Of a DNA stretch of 32,990 bases, positions 16,179 to 25,754 are shown piece after piece; within the stretch, counting starts at the first letter, position 1, and each line of letters opens with the position of its first letter. The DNA lies in the NCBI GenBank assembly GCA_937863995.1, contig CALMIK010000035.1, forward strand, positions 1 through 32,990, read 5' to 3'. The stretch comes from an uncultured Chelatococcus sp. (lineage in GTDB: Bacteria > Pseudomonadota > Alphaproteobacteria > Rhizobiales > Beijerinckiaceae). The position numbers and the translations under genes were made by a program. The notes under the pieces are model-generated. The model had not been told where the DNA came from. It did not search any database and was given only the letters and a program-made list of their open reading frames with translations.

Positions 16179-17590
16179 CAGGCGTTGCCCGTCGCGCTCT
16201 TCTTGTAGAGGCGCTTGCCCATCACCCACGTCTCGTCGACGCAGCGGTCGTCGCCGACCATCATCACGCCGAACAGCAGGTTGGCCGCGTCGTCGAGCGT
16301 GCGCGGCAGGCCGTCTTCCGTGATGAGCGACTGGTGCCACGCCTGCGCGACCGGACCGCCGTTAGGATCGAGCGCGACGAAGTCCGCCTCCTTGCCCGGC
16401 TCGAAATTGCCCAGCTTGTCGTCGATGTAGAGCGCTTCGGCGCCGCCGAGCGTCACCGACCAGAAGCCGCGATAGGGCGAGAGCTTGTTGCGCTCGGATT
16501 CGGCCACGTCCTTGCGCACGGGGTCGATGCTGCCGTCGAGCAGCGTGTTGTTGCACATGCCGACCTTGTAGGCATCCTCGAGCACGTTGAGCATCGAGAA
16601 GCGATTGCCGCCGCCCATGTCGGTGCCGAACGACACCCGCACCCGGTGCTCGGGATCGGTGGCGCGGCCGAGACGGAACAGGCCGCTGCCGAGGAAGAGG
16701 TTCGAGCACGGGCAGAACACCACCGCCGCGCCCGTGTCGGCCATGCGGCGGAACTCGCTGTCCGACAGGTAGACGCCGTGGCCGCCGGAGAATTTCGGCC
16801 CGACGAGGCCGAACTTTTCATACACGCCGAGATAATCATGGCAATCGGGATGCTCGATCAGCACGCCCCGGCACTCGCTCGGGTTCTCGGAGATATGCGT
16901 GTTCACCCAGCAGTCGGGATGCTCCTGCTTGAGCCGCTGGCACGCCTGCAGCAGCGCCGGCGACGCGCCGAAGGCGAAGCGCGGCGTGATGGCGTAGAGG
17001 TTGCGGCCGTTGTTGTGGTACTGCTCGATCAGCCGCTTGCTGTCGCGATAGAAGTTCTCGGGCGTGTCGACGAACTCCGCCGGGGCGTTGCGGTCGATGC
17101 CGGTGAGGCCGGCGATGACGCGCATGTTCCGCCGCGCCGCTTCGTCGAAAAGCTCCTCCGTCGCCACCGGCGAGGAGCTGGTGAAGGCCTGGCACGTCGT
17201 GGTGCCGGCGGCGAGCAGCGCATCGAGGAAGCGGCGCACGCCCTCGCGGGCGTAGTCGCGGTCCTTGTACTTCACTTCCTCGGGGTAGACCCAGGTCTGC
17301 AGCCACGGCAGCAGCTGCTCGCCGAAGGCGCCGAGCACGCGGGTCTGCGGCAGGTGGATGTGGCCGTCGATGAAACCGGGCACGATGATGCGGTCTGTGA
17401 CGTGCGTGATCTCGATGCCGGGATGGCGCGCCGCCACTTCTTCATAAGGGCCGAAGGCGTCGATGATGCCGTCCGTCACGACCAGCAGACCGTCGCGGTG
17501 GAAACGCGCAGCCGCCTGCTCGTTGCCGACGTGCTTCCACGGGTCGTCGATGAAATCGAAGAACGTTCCCCGGATACCGATGGTGGTCAT
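16178..17590 (-). CDS. guaD: Guanine deaminase (amidohydrolase superfamily)
   Basis: A 470-residue zinc amidohydrolase converting guanine to xanthine plus ammonia. The family ligand set is complete: HxH in FIDGHIHLPQT, His plus Glu in NTHISEN, His in GGHGVYLS, and Asp in GTDMGGG. The guanine-contacting YAITPRFAFG and GEQLLPWL segments are also as in GuaD. The start at 17590 overlaps the MFS stop (ATGA), and its own stop overlaps the start of the ABM-domain gene. Related deaminases of this clan act on other purines or pterins, so the exact base is likely but not proven. The protein is cytosolic. Confidence 0.88.
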   Translation of the reverse strand: MTTIGIRGTFFDFIDDPWKHVGNEQAAARFHRDGLLVVTDGIIDAFGPYEEVAARHPGIEITHVTDRIIVPGFIDGHIHLPQTRVLGAFGEQLLPWLQTWVYPEEVKYKDRDYAREGVRRFLDALLAAGTTTCQAFTSSSPVATEELFDEAARRNMRVIAGLTGIDRNAPAEFVDTPENFYRDSKRLIEQYHNNGRNLYAITPRFAFGASPALLQACQRLKQEHPDCWVNTHISENPSECRGVLIEHPDCHDYLGVYEKFGLVGPKFSGGHGVYLSDSEFRRMADTGAAVVFCPCSNLFLGSGLFRLGRATDPEHRVRVSFGTDMGGGNRFSMLNVLEDAYKVGMCNNTLLDGSIDPVRKDVAESERNKLSPYRGFWSVTLGGAEALYIDDKLGNFEPGKEADFVALDPNGGPVAQAWHQSLITEDGLPRTLDDAANLLFGVMMVGDDRCVDETWVMGKRLYKKSATGNA

Positions 17591-18825
17591 GGCGTTGTCG
17601 TCTCCCTCTGGTCGTGTGTTGCGGGGCGCGAGGCCGGCAGCGAGAGCGCCAGCAGCACCCCCGCAAGCGCCGACAGGCCGAGATAAAGCCACCCCACTGG
17701 CGCCTGGGTGGTCTCCGGCAAGACGGCGGCGACAGCCATCGCGCCGCTGACGGCGAGATAGCAGATCGCGCTGATGAGCCCGCCGATAACGCCGTGGTCG
17801 CGCTCGAACAGGCCGAGCGCCATGCCGTACATCATGGGGCACAGCACGCCGCAGCCCGCGAGCACCAGCGCCCCGCCCAGCGTGACCGCGCCGAAGCTGA
17901 GGCCGGAGGTCATCCCCGTGACGGTCAGCACGAGGGCGCCCGCGACGAAGAGCACGAGCGCGGAAAAGCCGAGCGGGCGGGCCGCAACGCTGCGCGCGAA
18001 ATGCGAACAGGACAGTTCGCCGGCGAGATTGACGCCGCCGAGCCCCAGCGCGATCAACCCGTAGGCGGCAGCGGAAAAGCCGAGGCCGGTCTGGTAAAAG
18101 AAAGGCGCCACGACGCCGAAAACGAGCTGCGCGCTGGCGGCGGCGGCGAAGACGAGCACGAACGGCAGGAACTGCGGGCGAGCGAGTGCGCCGGCGATGA
18201 TGGCGAGTGTGCGGCGCGGATCGAACGGCGCGCGCCGCTCCGCCGGCAGCGTCTCCGGCAGCAGGAACGCCACCACGACGGCGACGACCGTCGCGGCGGC
18301 CGCAATAACGATGAACACCCCGCGCCATGATGTCAGTTCGACGATGAAACCGCCCGCCGCGGGCGCCAGCACAGGCGCCAGCCCCCACGCCGCCCCCAGC
18401 AGGCCGGACACCGCCATGAGCTCACGGCCGCGAAAGCAATCGGCCGCCACGGCGTAGGAGATGACGAGGCAGGTGCAGCCGCCGATTCCCTGCACGAAAC
18501 GAAACGCGAGCAGCAGCGGCGCACTGGTGACGAGGGCGCAGGCGATGCTCATGATCACGAGCACGGCAAGGCCCGCGAGCAGCACCCGGCGGCGGCCGAG
18601 CGCGTCGGCCGCCATGCCGACCGGCACCAGCGCGAGGCTCATGCCGAGCATGTAAGCGGTGACGGTATTCTGCATCACCGCGGGATCGGCAGCGAGATCG
18701 GTCACCATCTGCGGCAGACCGGGCGTGTAGGCATCGAGAGGGATCTGGCTGAAAGGAACGACACCCAAAAGGAGCGGCACGATCCTGCCGCCGGTCCGCC
18801 CGTCGTTCTGCGTAGCGGATTCCAC
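17587..18825 (-). CDS. MFS transporter, Bcr/CflA (multidrug) type
   Basis: A 412-residue transporter with about 12 membrane helices. The N-terminal half shows the DHA1/Bcr-type pattern: DAYTPGLPQM after helix 1, then ADALGRRRVLLAG (MFS motif A) between helices 2 and 3, and RFVQGIGGCTCLVISYAVAAD at helix 4. Relatives export drugs or small metabolites by proton antiport. Coupling to guaD suggests a purine-like or aromatic substrate, which is inference only. The start is a GTG at 18825, with GGGGGG 7 bases upstream. It is the first gene of the three-gene unit. Confidence 0.87.
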   Translation of the reverse strand: MESATQNDGRTGGRIVPLLLGVVPFSQIPLDAYTPGLPQMVTDLAADPAVMQNTVTAYMLGMSLALVPVGMAADALGRRRVLLAGLAVLVIMSIACALVTSAPLLLAFRFVQGIGGCTCLVISYAVAADCFRGRELMAVSGLLGAAWGLAPVLAPAAGGFIVELTSWRGVFIVIAAAATVVAVVVAFLLPETLPAERRAPFDPRRTLAIIAGALARPQFLPFVLVFAAAASAQLVFGVVAPFFYQTGLGFSAAAYGLIALGLGGVNLAGELSCSHFARSVAARPLGFSALVLFVAGALVLTVTGMTSGLSFGAVTLGGALVLAGCGVLCPMMYGMALGLFERDHGVIGGLISAICYLAVSGAMAVAAVLPETTQAPVGWLYLGLSALAGVLLALSLPASRPATHDQRETTTP

Positions 18826-18955
18826 GGCAATGCCCCCCGGTGCCTAATTGATCTGCATCTCGCACGTCCTTGATATACGAAAACTTTTAACTCCACCAGC
18901 GCTGTTTTAGCGATGCCTGAAGCTGGGAAGCGAGCTAACCGGGTATCGTATCGGG

Positions 18956-20458
18956 TTATGGATGAATAGAAATTCTCAGGGACGGCTCATCAGCCGAAAA
19001 CCTGCACGACTGCTTCGCCCTACCCATAATATAGACACTCCAGAACTCCATGGGCTTCGATGGAGGGTGCATCTCCACCAGACCTGCCGGATCGACAACA
19101 GTAAGAAATACGGTCTCGTCGCGAACGAAATCTGGCGCAACGCATGCCACCGCGTCTGCCCGCAACCAGACAGTGTCGAACCGCCTCATTTCCGCGGCAC
19201 GGCCGGCATTGTAAACTGATACAAGCGTTGCAACCGCGCCCAGGACAACCCATGCAGCGCCTGTCAGGACATTCCGGAAGGAGCTTTGCCCGATAGCGGA
19301 AACCACGCACATCAGAGCGACCATCATGGGAAGATACGATATTCTGCTGTCGAGATACCCGCATTGCCCCCAGTCGACGCATTCCCGCTGGTATTTCGTA
19401 GCGATAGCAATCGGCAAGGTAACGTAGAATGCAAGCGCCAATGATATCGCCGCTACCGCCCATGGCCTGCGGATATACAGAACCGGGCCTGAAAGCCGGT
19501 AGAGGCACAGGCAGACCGCCATACCAACAACGATAGCGATTAATCTATCGTAGGTGGTCACAGTCAGTAGTTCCTCACCGACAAACCGCACGGGAGTACC
19601 TTCTATGATGTGACCGAACGCCGTCCCCACAACGCGGTGGATACTGAAAAGCCCTCCAGCGGAATTGCCATCGTAGATGCTGGGATTCAATAAGCGGAAC
19701 ATTACATAAGGCACCAGCACCGCAAGCAGAACCAGCCCGTCGGATATTACAAAGTGACGTGCAAACGCCTTGCGTATAGCTGAAGATAGGTTACTTCCAG
19801 CTATCCTTGCCCATTGCGTTCGCGCCATGTATTCGGCAGCGATCAACGCCGTGCCGAAAGCCACCACGAATTCGCTGATGAACATGCCGAATGCGAAGGT
19901 CAGATGCGCAAGCGCAACGGGAATGTGCGGCGGGGTTTCCTGCTGCCGATATCGGAGTATCGCCAGCCTGGCCGCCAGAGCGATAATCAGCGGCACGGTA
20001 TTCTGCAACGGATACGCATTTGGCGGCATATTGTCGAAGACAAGAGGATGCAGCGAAACCAAGAGAACAAACAAAAACAGAGACACATTCTGTCGCAACA
20101 ACCGTGAAACGAAAATGGAAAAAAGCAGCAGCTGCAGAACATAAGCAGCAAGAAAAATAATTCGCCATAGTGGATTTCCGGCCAGAAACGCACCCACAAC
20201 ATTCAACGGCAGCATCAAAAGCTGCCCGATGCGCCCCTGTTCCGTCGCCACCAAAATGGCGTGATCGCGAACGGAAACAAATCCCTGCATACCTACCTTG
20301 AGAAACCAAACGTCGTCACGAGATAGCCGGTAACCGAAATAATAAGGATAGAAAACAATCAGCACGAGCGCTGCAACAAGAATATAATCCAGCAATCCCG
20401 TCTTTTTATGATTAAAAGGAAAAGACGCGTCTTCAGCGGTCAATGTCCGTGTATTCAC
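18956..20458 (-). CDS. Polytopic membrane protein, GT-C glycosyltransferase-like; probably acquired
   Basis: About 500 residues with roughly 10-12 membrane helices and a soluble C-terminal tail of about 80 residues. The first exoplasmic loop carries SRDDVWF shortly after helix 1. This resembles the acidic pair of GT-C sugar transferases and polymerases that use lipid-linked sugars. I cannot place it in a named family. A GTG at 20458 has a GGGGGG ribosome site; the ATG at 20473 does not. Base composition is the oddest in the window: about 40-52% GC in sampled 60-base blocks versus clearly higher in flanking genes. It stands alone between the MFS operon and the divergent flavin oxidoreductase, so horizontal transfer is likely. 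Surface polysaccharide modification is plausible. Confidence 0.75.
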   Translation of the reverse strand: MNTRTLTAEDASFPFNHKKTGLLDYILVAALVLIVFYPYYFGYRLSRDDVWFLKVGMQGFVSVRDHAILVATEQGRIGQLLMLPLNVVGAFLAGNPLWRIIFLAAYVLQLLLFSIFVSRLLRQNVSLFLFVLLVSLHPLVFDNMPPNAYPLQNTVPLIIALAARLAILRYRQQETPPHIPVALAHLTFAFGMFISEFVVAFGTALIAAEYMARTQWARIAGSNLSSAIRKAFARHFVISDGLVLLAVLVPYVMFRLLNPSIYDGNSAGGLFSIHRVVGTAFGHIIEGTPVRFVGEELLTVTTYDRLIAIVVGMAVCLCLYRLSGPVLYIRRPWAVAAISLALAFYVTLPIAIATKYQRECVDWGQCGYLDSRISYLPMMVALMCVVSAIGQSSFRNVLTGAAWVVLGAVATLVSVYNAGRAAEMRRFDTVWLRADAVACVAPDFVRDETVFLTVVDPAGLVEMHPPSKPMEFWSVYIMGRAKQSCRFSADEPSLRISIHP

Positions 20459-20584
20459 GCGCGCCCCCCGCATAAATGTAAGTCGAGCACCCTATAGCAT
20501 GCACTTTCTCTCCCGGATACAGCGAACTACGCTCGATTTCGTCCTCAAGCCGGAAGCCATTGAGGATGATGCATACCGCTCCCG

Positions 20585-20613
20585 TTGACGCGGCGGCGCG
20601 CTCACCCTACTGT
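20585..20613 (+). promoter_or_regulatory. Weak promoter candidate for the LLM oxidoreductase gene
   Basis: TTGACG (20585-20590) and TACTGT (20608-20613) lie 17 bp apart. The -35 is good and the -10 poor. The start would be about 50 nt before the ATG at 20668. Confidence 0.3.
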
Positions 20614-20667
20614 GCTCGCGAGCGGAAGGGGCCTCACACATCTGACAGCTTTTGTGAGGAATGATTC

Positions 20668-21663
20668 ATGGTGCCGCTGTCCATTCTCGATCTCGTTCGC
20701 ATCACCGAAGCGACAGACGCCCACGCGGCGCTGGCCAATGCGCGCGACGTCGCCGCGCATGCCGAAAAGTGGGGCTACAACCGCCTCTGGGTCGCCGAAC
20801 ACCACAACATGGCCGGGATCGCCAGCGCGGCCACAGCCGTGGTCATTGGCTACATCGCCGGCGGCACCAGCCGCATTCGCGTCGGCGCGGGCGGCATCAT
20901 GCTGCCCAACCACGCGCCCTATGTCATCGCCGAGCAGTTCGGCACGCTGGAGCGGCTGTTTCCCGGGCGCATCGACCTCGGCCTCGGCCGGGCGCCGGGC
21001 ACGGACCAGCTCACGCTGCGCGCCCTGCGGCGCGCGCCCGAAACCTCCGACCGCTTCCCGCAGGACGTCCTCGAACTGATGGCCTATTTCGCACCGCCGC
21101 ACGCCGAACAGCGCATCGTCGCCGTGCCGGCGGCGGGCACCGAGATTCCGTTATGGATTTTGGGATCGAGCACCTTCGGCGCCATGCTGGCGGCTGAGCT
21201 TGGGCTGCCCTACGCCTTCGCTTCGCACTTCGCGCCCGAGCAATTGCTGGCGGCGCTCGCGGTCTACCGCAGCCGGTTCAAGCCGTCCGAGCACCTGGCG
21301 AGCCCCTACGCCATGGTGGGAGTCAACATTATCGCCGCCGACACCGACGCCGAGGCGCGCCGGCTCGCCACCACGCAGCAGAGGTCGTTCGCCGATCTCG
21401 TCACCGGGAAGCGCGGCCTGAGCAAGCCGCCGATCGACGATATCGATGCCTACTGGTCGGGCGCGCAGAAGGAACAGGCGCAGCGCATGCTGGCGCGCTC
21501 CATCGTGGGTTCGCCGGAAACCGTGCGCGCCGGCATCCGCGATCTCGTGGCGGAGACGGGCGCCGACGAACTGATGATCGTGTCGGACGTCTACGAGCAC
21601 GCCGCGCGGCTGCGCTCGCTCGACATCATCGCGGCGGCAGGCTCCCTGCCCCGCGATGCGTGA
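20668..21663 (+). CDS. LLM-class (luciferase-like) flavin-dependent oxidoreductase
   Basis: A 331-residue bacterial-luciferase-fold protein of the stand-alone, single-chain subgroup (YhbW/MsnO8-like). Signatures are SILDL at the first strand, [39 protein letters not shown] and the late [12 protein letters not shown]. These enzymes use reduced flavin to oxidise small organic substrates, but this sequence gives no substrate. The ATG at 20668 has GAGGA 7 bases upstream. It is convergent with ybdD (13 bp between stops), with no terminator between them. It is unrelated in strand to the acx genes, though a ketone or alcohol monooxygenase role near acetone metabolism is conceivable. Confidence 0.88.
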   Translation: MVPLSILDLVRITEATDAHAALANARDVAAHAEKWGYNRLWVAEHHNMAGIASAATAVVIGYIAGGTSRIRVGAGGIMLPNHAPYVIAEQFGTLERLFPGRIDLGLGRAPGTDQLTLRALRRAPETSDRFPQDVLELMAYFAPPHAEQRIVAVPAAGTEIPLWILGSSTFGAMLAAELGLPYAFASHFAPEQLLAALAVYRSRFKPSEHLASPYAMVGVNIIAADTDAEARRLATTQQRSFADLVTGKRGLSKPPIDDIDAYWSGAQKEQAQRMLARSIVGSPETVRAGIRDLVAETGADELMIVSDVYEHAARLRSLDIIAAAGSLPRDA

Positions 21664-21676
21664 CGGCGCAGTGTAA

Positions 21677-21955
21677 TCAGCAGCAGCGGAAGCCGCCCTT
21701 GCCCGAACCGCCGTAGCGCGCGTCCTGCCGCTCGCGGAAGAAGGCGGCGTAGGTCATCGGCTCCTGGTCGGGATGGGTGCGGCGGATGTGCGCCACGTAG
21801 GTGTCGTAGTCCGGCACGCCGACCATGAGGCGCGCCCCCTGGCAAAAGCACTTGCCGAAAGCCGTGAGGCTGTCGCGCAGGGAAAAGGCGGTTGCCTCCT
21901 CCGCTCGCCCGGAAGATGCGTCTTTTGCGCCTTGCAACGTCTTGAGAAATGTCAT
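21677..21955 (-). CDS. ybdD: YbdD/YjiX-family small protein, companion of CstA
   Basis: A 92-residue protein of the DUF466 family. The hallmark core is present ([20 protein letters not shown], then [18 protein letters not shown]), with the characteristic terminal RCC. E. coli YbdD and YjiX sit next to CstA and BtsT, the pyruvate/peptide transporters, and this gene likewise follows cstA by 68 bp. Its biochemical role is not settled. The ATG at 21955 is preceded by AGAGGA at a rather long spacing; a GTG at 21964 is an alternative. It has a longer N-terminus than the E. coli protein. Confidence 0.88.
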   Translation of the reverse strand: MTFLKTLQGAKDASSGRAEEATAFSLRDSLTAFGKCFCQGARLMVGVPDYDTYVAHIRRTHPDQEPMTYAAFFRERQDARYGGSGKGGFRCC

Positions 21956-22023
21956 GGCGTTCACGTCCTCTCCGGTATCGGGCGTCATCGGGGAGGAGCG
22001 CGAACGCCCCTCCCCGCGCATTG

Positions 22024-24090
22024 TCACGCCGTGGCGGCAGCGGCATCCGATCCGCCGACCTCGTTGGCGGTCCAGCGGTCGGCCCGCCAGGCGCGCCAGC
22101 AGGAGGCGATGCCGAACACCATGATGCTGACCACGACCAGCACGAAGAACCCGGCCAGCGCCGCGTCGATGCGGTCATTGAACACGATCTGGTGCATCTG
22201 TTCCATGGTCTTTGCGGGCGCCAGCACCTCGCCGCGCGCGATCGCGCCGCTGAAACGCTCGGCATGCGACAGGAAGCCGATGCGCGGATCGGTGTGGAAG
22301 ATCTTCTGCAGACCGGCGGTCATGGTGCAGACGATCAGCCAGCTCATCGGAATGATGGTGACCCACGCATAGCGCTCGCGCTTCATCTTGAAGATGACGA
22401 CCGTGCACAGCATCAGCGCCACCGCGGCCAGCATCTGGTTGGAGATGCCGAACAGCGGCCACAGCGTGTTGACGCCGCCGAGCGGGTCGGTCACGCCCTG
22501 GTAGAGGAAGAAGCCCCACAGCGCGACGCAAAGGCCGGTCGCGGCGATGTTGCTCACCCACGAGCTGGTGTCGCGCATGGACGGCACGGCGAGGCCGAGC
22601 AGATCCTGCAGCATGAAGCGCCCGGCGCGGGTGCCCGCGTCGACGGCGGTGAGGATGAACAGCGCCTCGAACAGGATGGCGAAGTGATACCAGAACGCCA
22701 TCATGGCCTTGCCGCCGATGACGTTCGAGAAGATCTGCGCCATGCCCACCGCGAGCGTCGGCGCGCCGCCGGCGCGTGACACGATGGTGTGCTCGCCGAC
22801 ATCCGCCGCCGTCTGGGCGATGGTCTCGGCGGTGATGGGGAAGCCCATCTGCGTCACCGCGGCGGCAGCCGATTCCGGCGTGGTGCCGAGCACGGCAGCC
22901 GGGCTGTTCATGGTGAAGTACACGCCGGGATCGATGATGGAGGCCGCGATCAGCGCCATGATGGCGACGAACGATTCCATCAGCATGCCGCCGTAACCGA
23001 TGTAGCGGGCGTTGACTTCGTTATCGATCAGCTTGGGCGTCGTGCCCGAGGAGATCAGCGCATGGAAACCCGACACCGCGCCGCAGGCGATGGTGATGAA
23101 CAGGAACGGGAAGATCTGTCCCGACCAGACCGGGCCCGTGCCGTCGACGAACTTCGTCAGCGCCGGCATGCGCAGGTCGGGCGCGACGAAAAGGATGCCG
23201 AGCGCGAGGCAGGCGATCGCGCCGATCTTGAGGAACGTCGAGAGATAGTCGCGCGGCGCGAGCAGCAGCCACACCGGCAGGATGGCGGCGACGAAGCCGT
23301 AGCCGATCAGCATCCACGTGAGCTGCACGCCCGTGAACGTGAACCACGCGGCAAGCGTCGGGTCGGCAGCGACGTTGGAGCCGTAAATGATGGCGAGCAT
23401 CAGCAGCACGAAGCCGATCAGCGACACCTCGCCGATAGCGCCCGGGCGAATATAGCGCATGTAGACGCCCATGAACACGGCGATCGGAATCGTGGCCGCG
23501 ACGGTGAACGTGCCCCACGGGCTCTCGGCGAGCGCCTTGACCACGATGAGCGCCAGCACCGCCAGGATGATGACCATGATCATGAACGCGCCGACGAGCG
23601 CGATGACGCCGGGGATCGGCCCCAGCTCGTTGCGCACCAGCTCGCCGAGCGAGCGGCCGTCGCGGCGCGTGGAGACGAACAGCACCATGAAGTCCTGCAC
23701 CGCGCCCGCGAGCACGACGCCGGCGAGAATCCACAGCGTGCCCGGCAGATAGCCGACCTGCGCCGCGAGCACCGGCCCCACGAGCGGCCCCGCGCCGGCG
23801 ATGGCGGCGAAGTGGTGGCCGAACAGGACGTGCTTGTCGGTGGGAACGTAATCGAGGCCGTCGTTGTGCCTAACCGCCGGCGTCGGGCGGTTGGGATCGA
23901 GGCGCATCACCTTGTTGGCGATGAACAGGCTGTAATAGCGGTAGGCGATGAGATAGACCGAGATGGCGGCGGCGACGATCCACAGCGCGTTGATGTGCTC
24001 GTCGCGCTGGGTCGCAACCACCGCGAGCGCGAACGCGCCGATGATGCCGAGAACGGCCCATGGCCCGTGCTGGCGTATGCGTGACTGCAT
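22024..24090 (-). CDS. cstA: CstA-family carbon-starvation transporter (pyruvate/peptide uptake)
   Basis: A 688-residue, highly hydrophobic transporter, close to the 701 residues of E. coli CstA. Typical segments include [21 protein letters not shown] near the N-terminus, [40 protein letters not shown] and [17 protein letters not shown]. Family members import pyruvate, with peptides reported for some, during carbon limitation. The start at 24090 follows GAGGAG. The frame continues upstream to 24546, but that part has no ribosome site and crosses the divergent gene, so it is rejected. It forms an operon with ybdD. Cytoplasmic membrane, about 16-18 helices. Confidence 0.94.
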   Translation of the reverse strand: MQSRIRQHGPWAVLGIIGAFALAVVATQRDEHINALWIVAAAISVYLIAYRYYSLFIANKVMRLDPNRPTPAVRHNDGLDYVPTDKHVLFGHHFAAIAGAGPLVGPVLAAQVGYLPGTLWILAGVVLAGAVQDFMVLFVSTRRDGRSLGELVRNELGPIPGVIALVGAFMIMVIILAVLALIVVKALAESPWGTFTVAATIPIAVFMGVYMRYIRPGAIGEVSLIGFVLLMLAIIYGSNVAADPTLAAWFTFTGVQLTWMLIGYGFVAAILPVWLLLAPRDYLSTFLKIGAIACLALGILFVAPDLRMPALTKFVDGTGPVWSGQIFPFLFITIACGAVSGFHALISSGTTPKLIDNEVNARYIGYGGMLMESFVAIMALIAASIIDPGVYFTMNSPAAVLGTTPESAAAAVTQMGFPITAETIAQTAADVGEHTIVSRAGGAPTLAVGMAQIFSNVIGGKAMMAFWYHFAILFEALFILTAVDAGTRAGRFMLQDLLGLAVPSMRDTSSWVSNIAATGLCVALWGFFLYQGVTDPLGGVNTLWPLFGISNQMLAAVALMLCTVVIFKMKRERYAWVTIIPMSWLIVCTMTAGLQKIFHTDPRIGFLSHAERFSGAIARGEVLAPAKTMEQMHQIVFNDRIDAALAGFFVLVVVSIMVFGIASCWRAWRADRWTANEVGGSDAAAATA

Positions 24091-24442
24091 AACTTGTGTC
24101 TCCTCAAGTTTCTCGTTTGCTCCCCTGCTGCCCTTCCCGCTTTCCGTGACGGGCGGCGATAAGGACAGTTCGATTGTCGAGCGGCGAAGGAGCGCGGTCG
24201 GGGAACACGTTGCGCGCAGATGCAACCCTGTTCCGCTCGCTTTATCGACGAAGTGCATGCGCCCGCGAGCAAACCATAAGCAAGGGCGCTTGCCTGTCAT
24301 ATCGACGCCGCCTACCCACTTTTCGGTATTCTTCCGCGCGGTTTTTGCCACACGGACCCCGTTCCGACGCGCCGCTTCCGCAATGGAGGGCAAAAGTGTA
24401 GAAAGCCGCCATCTGAAGCGCGCAATGAACGGTGGGTCCAAC
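24091..24442. other. Divergent intergenic region cstA / cation transporter, 352 bp
   Basis: No gene supported. It must contain the cstA promoter and leader (about 100-250 nt) and the transporter promoter. I saw no convincing sigma-54 element, palindrome or riboswitch-like fold. Confidence 0.4.
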
Positions 24443-25369
24443 ATGCATTCCGAACAGGGCGTTCTTCGCGTCTCGATCGCGTTTACCGTCGTCATGGCGG
24501 TTCTGGGTGTCGTGTTCGGCCTCATGTCGGGATCGGCGGCGATCATCTTCGACGGCGTCTACGAGCTGACGGACGCGGTGATGACGGCGCTCGCGCTCCT
24601 CGTCGCCAAGCTCATCGCCACGTCGAGCGCCGGCGGATTCAGCCAGAAAAAGCTCGCGGAACGGTTCACCATGGGGTTCTGGCACCTCGAGCCGATGGTG
24701 CTTGGCCTCAACGGCACACTGCTGATCGTCGCCGCGATCTATGCGCTGATCACCGCCGTCGAGAGCTTCCTGACGGGCGGGCGCCATCTCGCCTTCGGCA
24801 TCGCCATCGTCTACGCGGCCATTTCGCTCGTGGTCGAGGTGAGCATGGCGCTATACGTCTCGCGCGCCAACCGCGGCATCGGTTCCGACCTGCTCGCCCT
24901 CGACGGCAAGGGCTGGCAGATGTCGGCGGCGATGTCGGTGGCGTGGTTCGCGGCTTTCGTCGCGGGCTATCTCGTGCAGGGCACGCCTTACGCGTGGATG
25001 TCGCCCTACATCGATCCCACGATGCTGGCGGCGGTGTGTCTCATCGTCATCCCGATGCCGGTCGCAACCGTGCGCCGCGCGCTCGCGGACATCCTGCTGG
25101 TGACGCCGAGCGACCTGAAGCGGCATGTCGACGACGTCGCCCAGGCGATGGTGGGCCGCTACGGCTTCCTGTCGTATCGCGCCTACGTGGCGCGGGTCGG
25201 TCGGGGACGGCAGATCGAGCTATTCTTCATCGCGCCCGCGAACGGAGACGCGCGGCGGCTGGAGGAGTGGGACCAGATCCGCAACGAGATCGGCGAGGCG
25301 CTCGGCGAGGAAAGCCCCGACCGCTGGCTGACCATCGTCTTCACCACCGACCCCGAATGGGCGGTCTGA
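24443..25369 (+). CDS. Cation diffusion facilitator-family transporter
   Basis: A 308-residue membrane protein with about six helices in the N-terminal 215 residues and a cytosolic C-terminal domain, the CDF layout. Helix 2 carries the acidic metal-site pair as FDGVYELTDA, and helix 5 has a further Asp (LDGKGW). The His and Asp spacing differs from classical zinc CDFs (HxxxD), so the ion may be Mn, Fe or another cation. An ATG at 24425 would add six residues; both starts have weak ribosome sites, and 24443 has the better one (GGTGGG, 6 bases). Divergent from cstA. The C-terminal domain reads as the usual ferredoxin-like cytoplasmic fold. Confidence 0.82.
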   Translation: MHSEQGVLRVSIAFTVVMAVLGVVFGLMSGSAAIIFDGVYELTDAVMTALALLVAKLIATSSAGGFSQKKLAERFTMGFWHLEPMVLGLNGTLLIVAAIYALITAVESFLTGGRHLAFGIAIVYAAISLVVEVSMALYVSRANRGIGSDLLALDGKGWQMSAAMSVAWFAAFVAGYLVQGTPYAWMSPYIDPTMLAAVCLIVIPMPVATVRRALADILLVTPSDLKRHVDDVAQAMVGRYGFLSYRAYVARVGRGRQIELFFIAPANGDARRLEEWDQIRNEIGEALGEESPDRWLTIVFTTDPEWAV

Positions 25370-25405
25370 CGCGCCCGAAACGCTACACCGGTTCTGTGTC
25401 CGGCC

Positions 25406-25448
25406 AAAAACAAAGGCACGACCCGGCCGCAAGAACCGGATCGTGCCT
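25406..25448 (-). terminator. Rho-independent terminator of aceA and the small gene
   Basis: Read on the minus strand, AGGCACGA (25441-25448) pairs with TCGTGCCT (25414-25421), and the stem extends through CCGG on both sides with one mismatch. It is followed by TTTGTTTTT. A second short stem (CGCCCT/AGGGCG) lies nearer the stop at 25479. It may also help end the convergent transporter transcript. Confidence 0.8.
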
Positions 25449-25478
25449 GTGATCGTGCGCCCTTGAGGGCGGCGCGCG

Positions 25479-25679
25479 TCAGCCGAGACGGCCGAGGCGG
25501 TGGTAGAGGTTGGAGTACTTGGAGGATTCCGGCTTGTCGCCGTTTTCCCGCAGGTAGTGCGCGATAGCGGTACGGATCAGGTCGAAATCCTCCTGGGAGA
25601 ACACGGCCCGCGAGCGCTGCGGCTGCTGGATGGGGTTCAGCTTGTCTTCTTCGTGGTGCGGATCTTGCTGCTCGGACAT
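25479..25679 (-). CDS. Small hydrophilic protein encoded after aceA
   Basis: A 66-residue protein, rich in Asp, Glu, Gln, Arg and His, with no membrane segment. The second half (FSQEDFDLIRTAIAHYLRENGD, then SSKYSNLYHRLGRLG) looks like an amphipathic helix pair. It lies 75 bp after the aceA stop on the same strand, and AAGGGAAAG precedes its ATG at 25679. A strong terminator follows it, so it is most likely the second gene of an aceA transcript. I recall similar short proteins beside isocitrate lyase in related bacteria, but I know of no function. Confidence 0.75.
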   Translation of the reverse strand: MSEQQDPHHEEDKLNPIQQPQRSRAVFSQEDFDLIRTAIAHYLRENGDKPESSKYSNLYHRLGRLG

Positions 25680-25754
25680 TTCTCTTTCCCTTTCGAATCA
25701 AGGCGGGTGGGCGACGTGCCGCCCACCCGACGGCTTGCAGATCGGCACTATATA

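Noticed and set aside
22789..24084. Plus-strand frame opposite cstA, rich in Arg, Glu and His
   Set aside because: Shadow of the CstA hydrophobic codons; no motif and no start signal.
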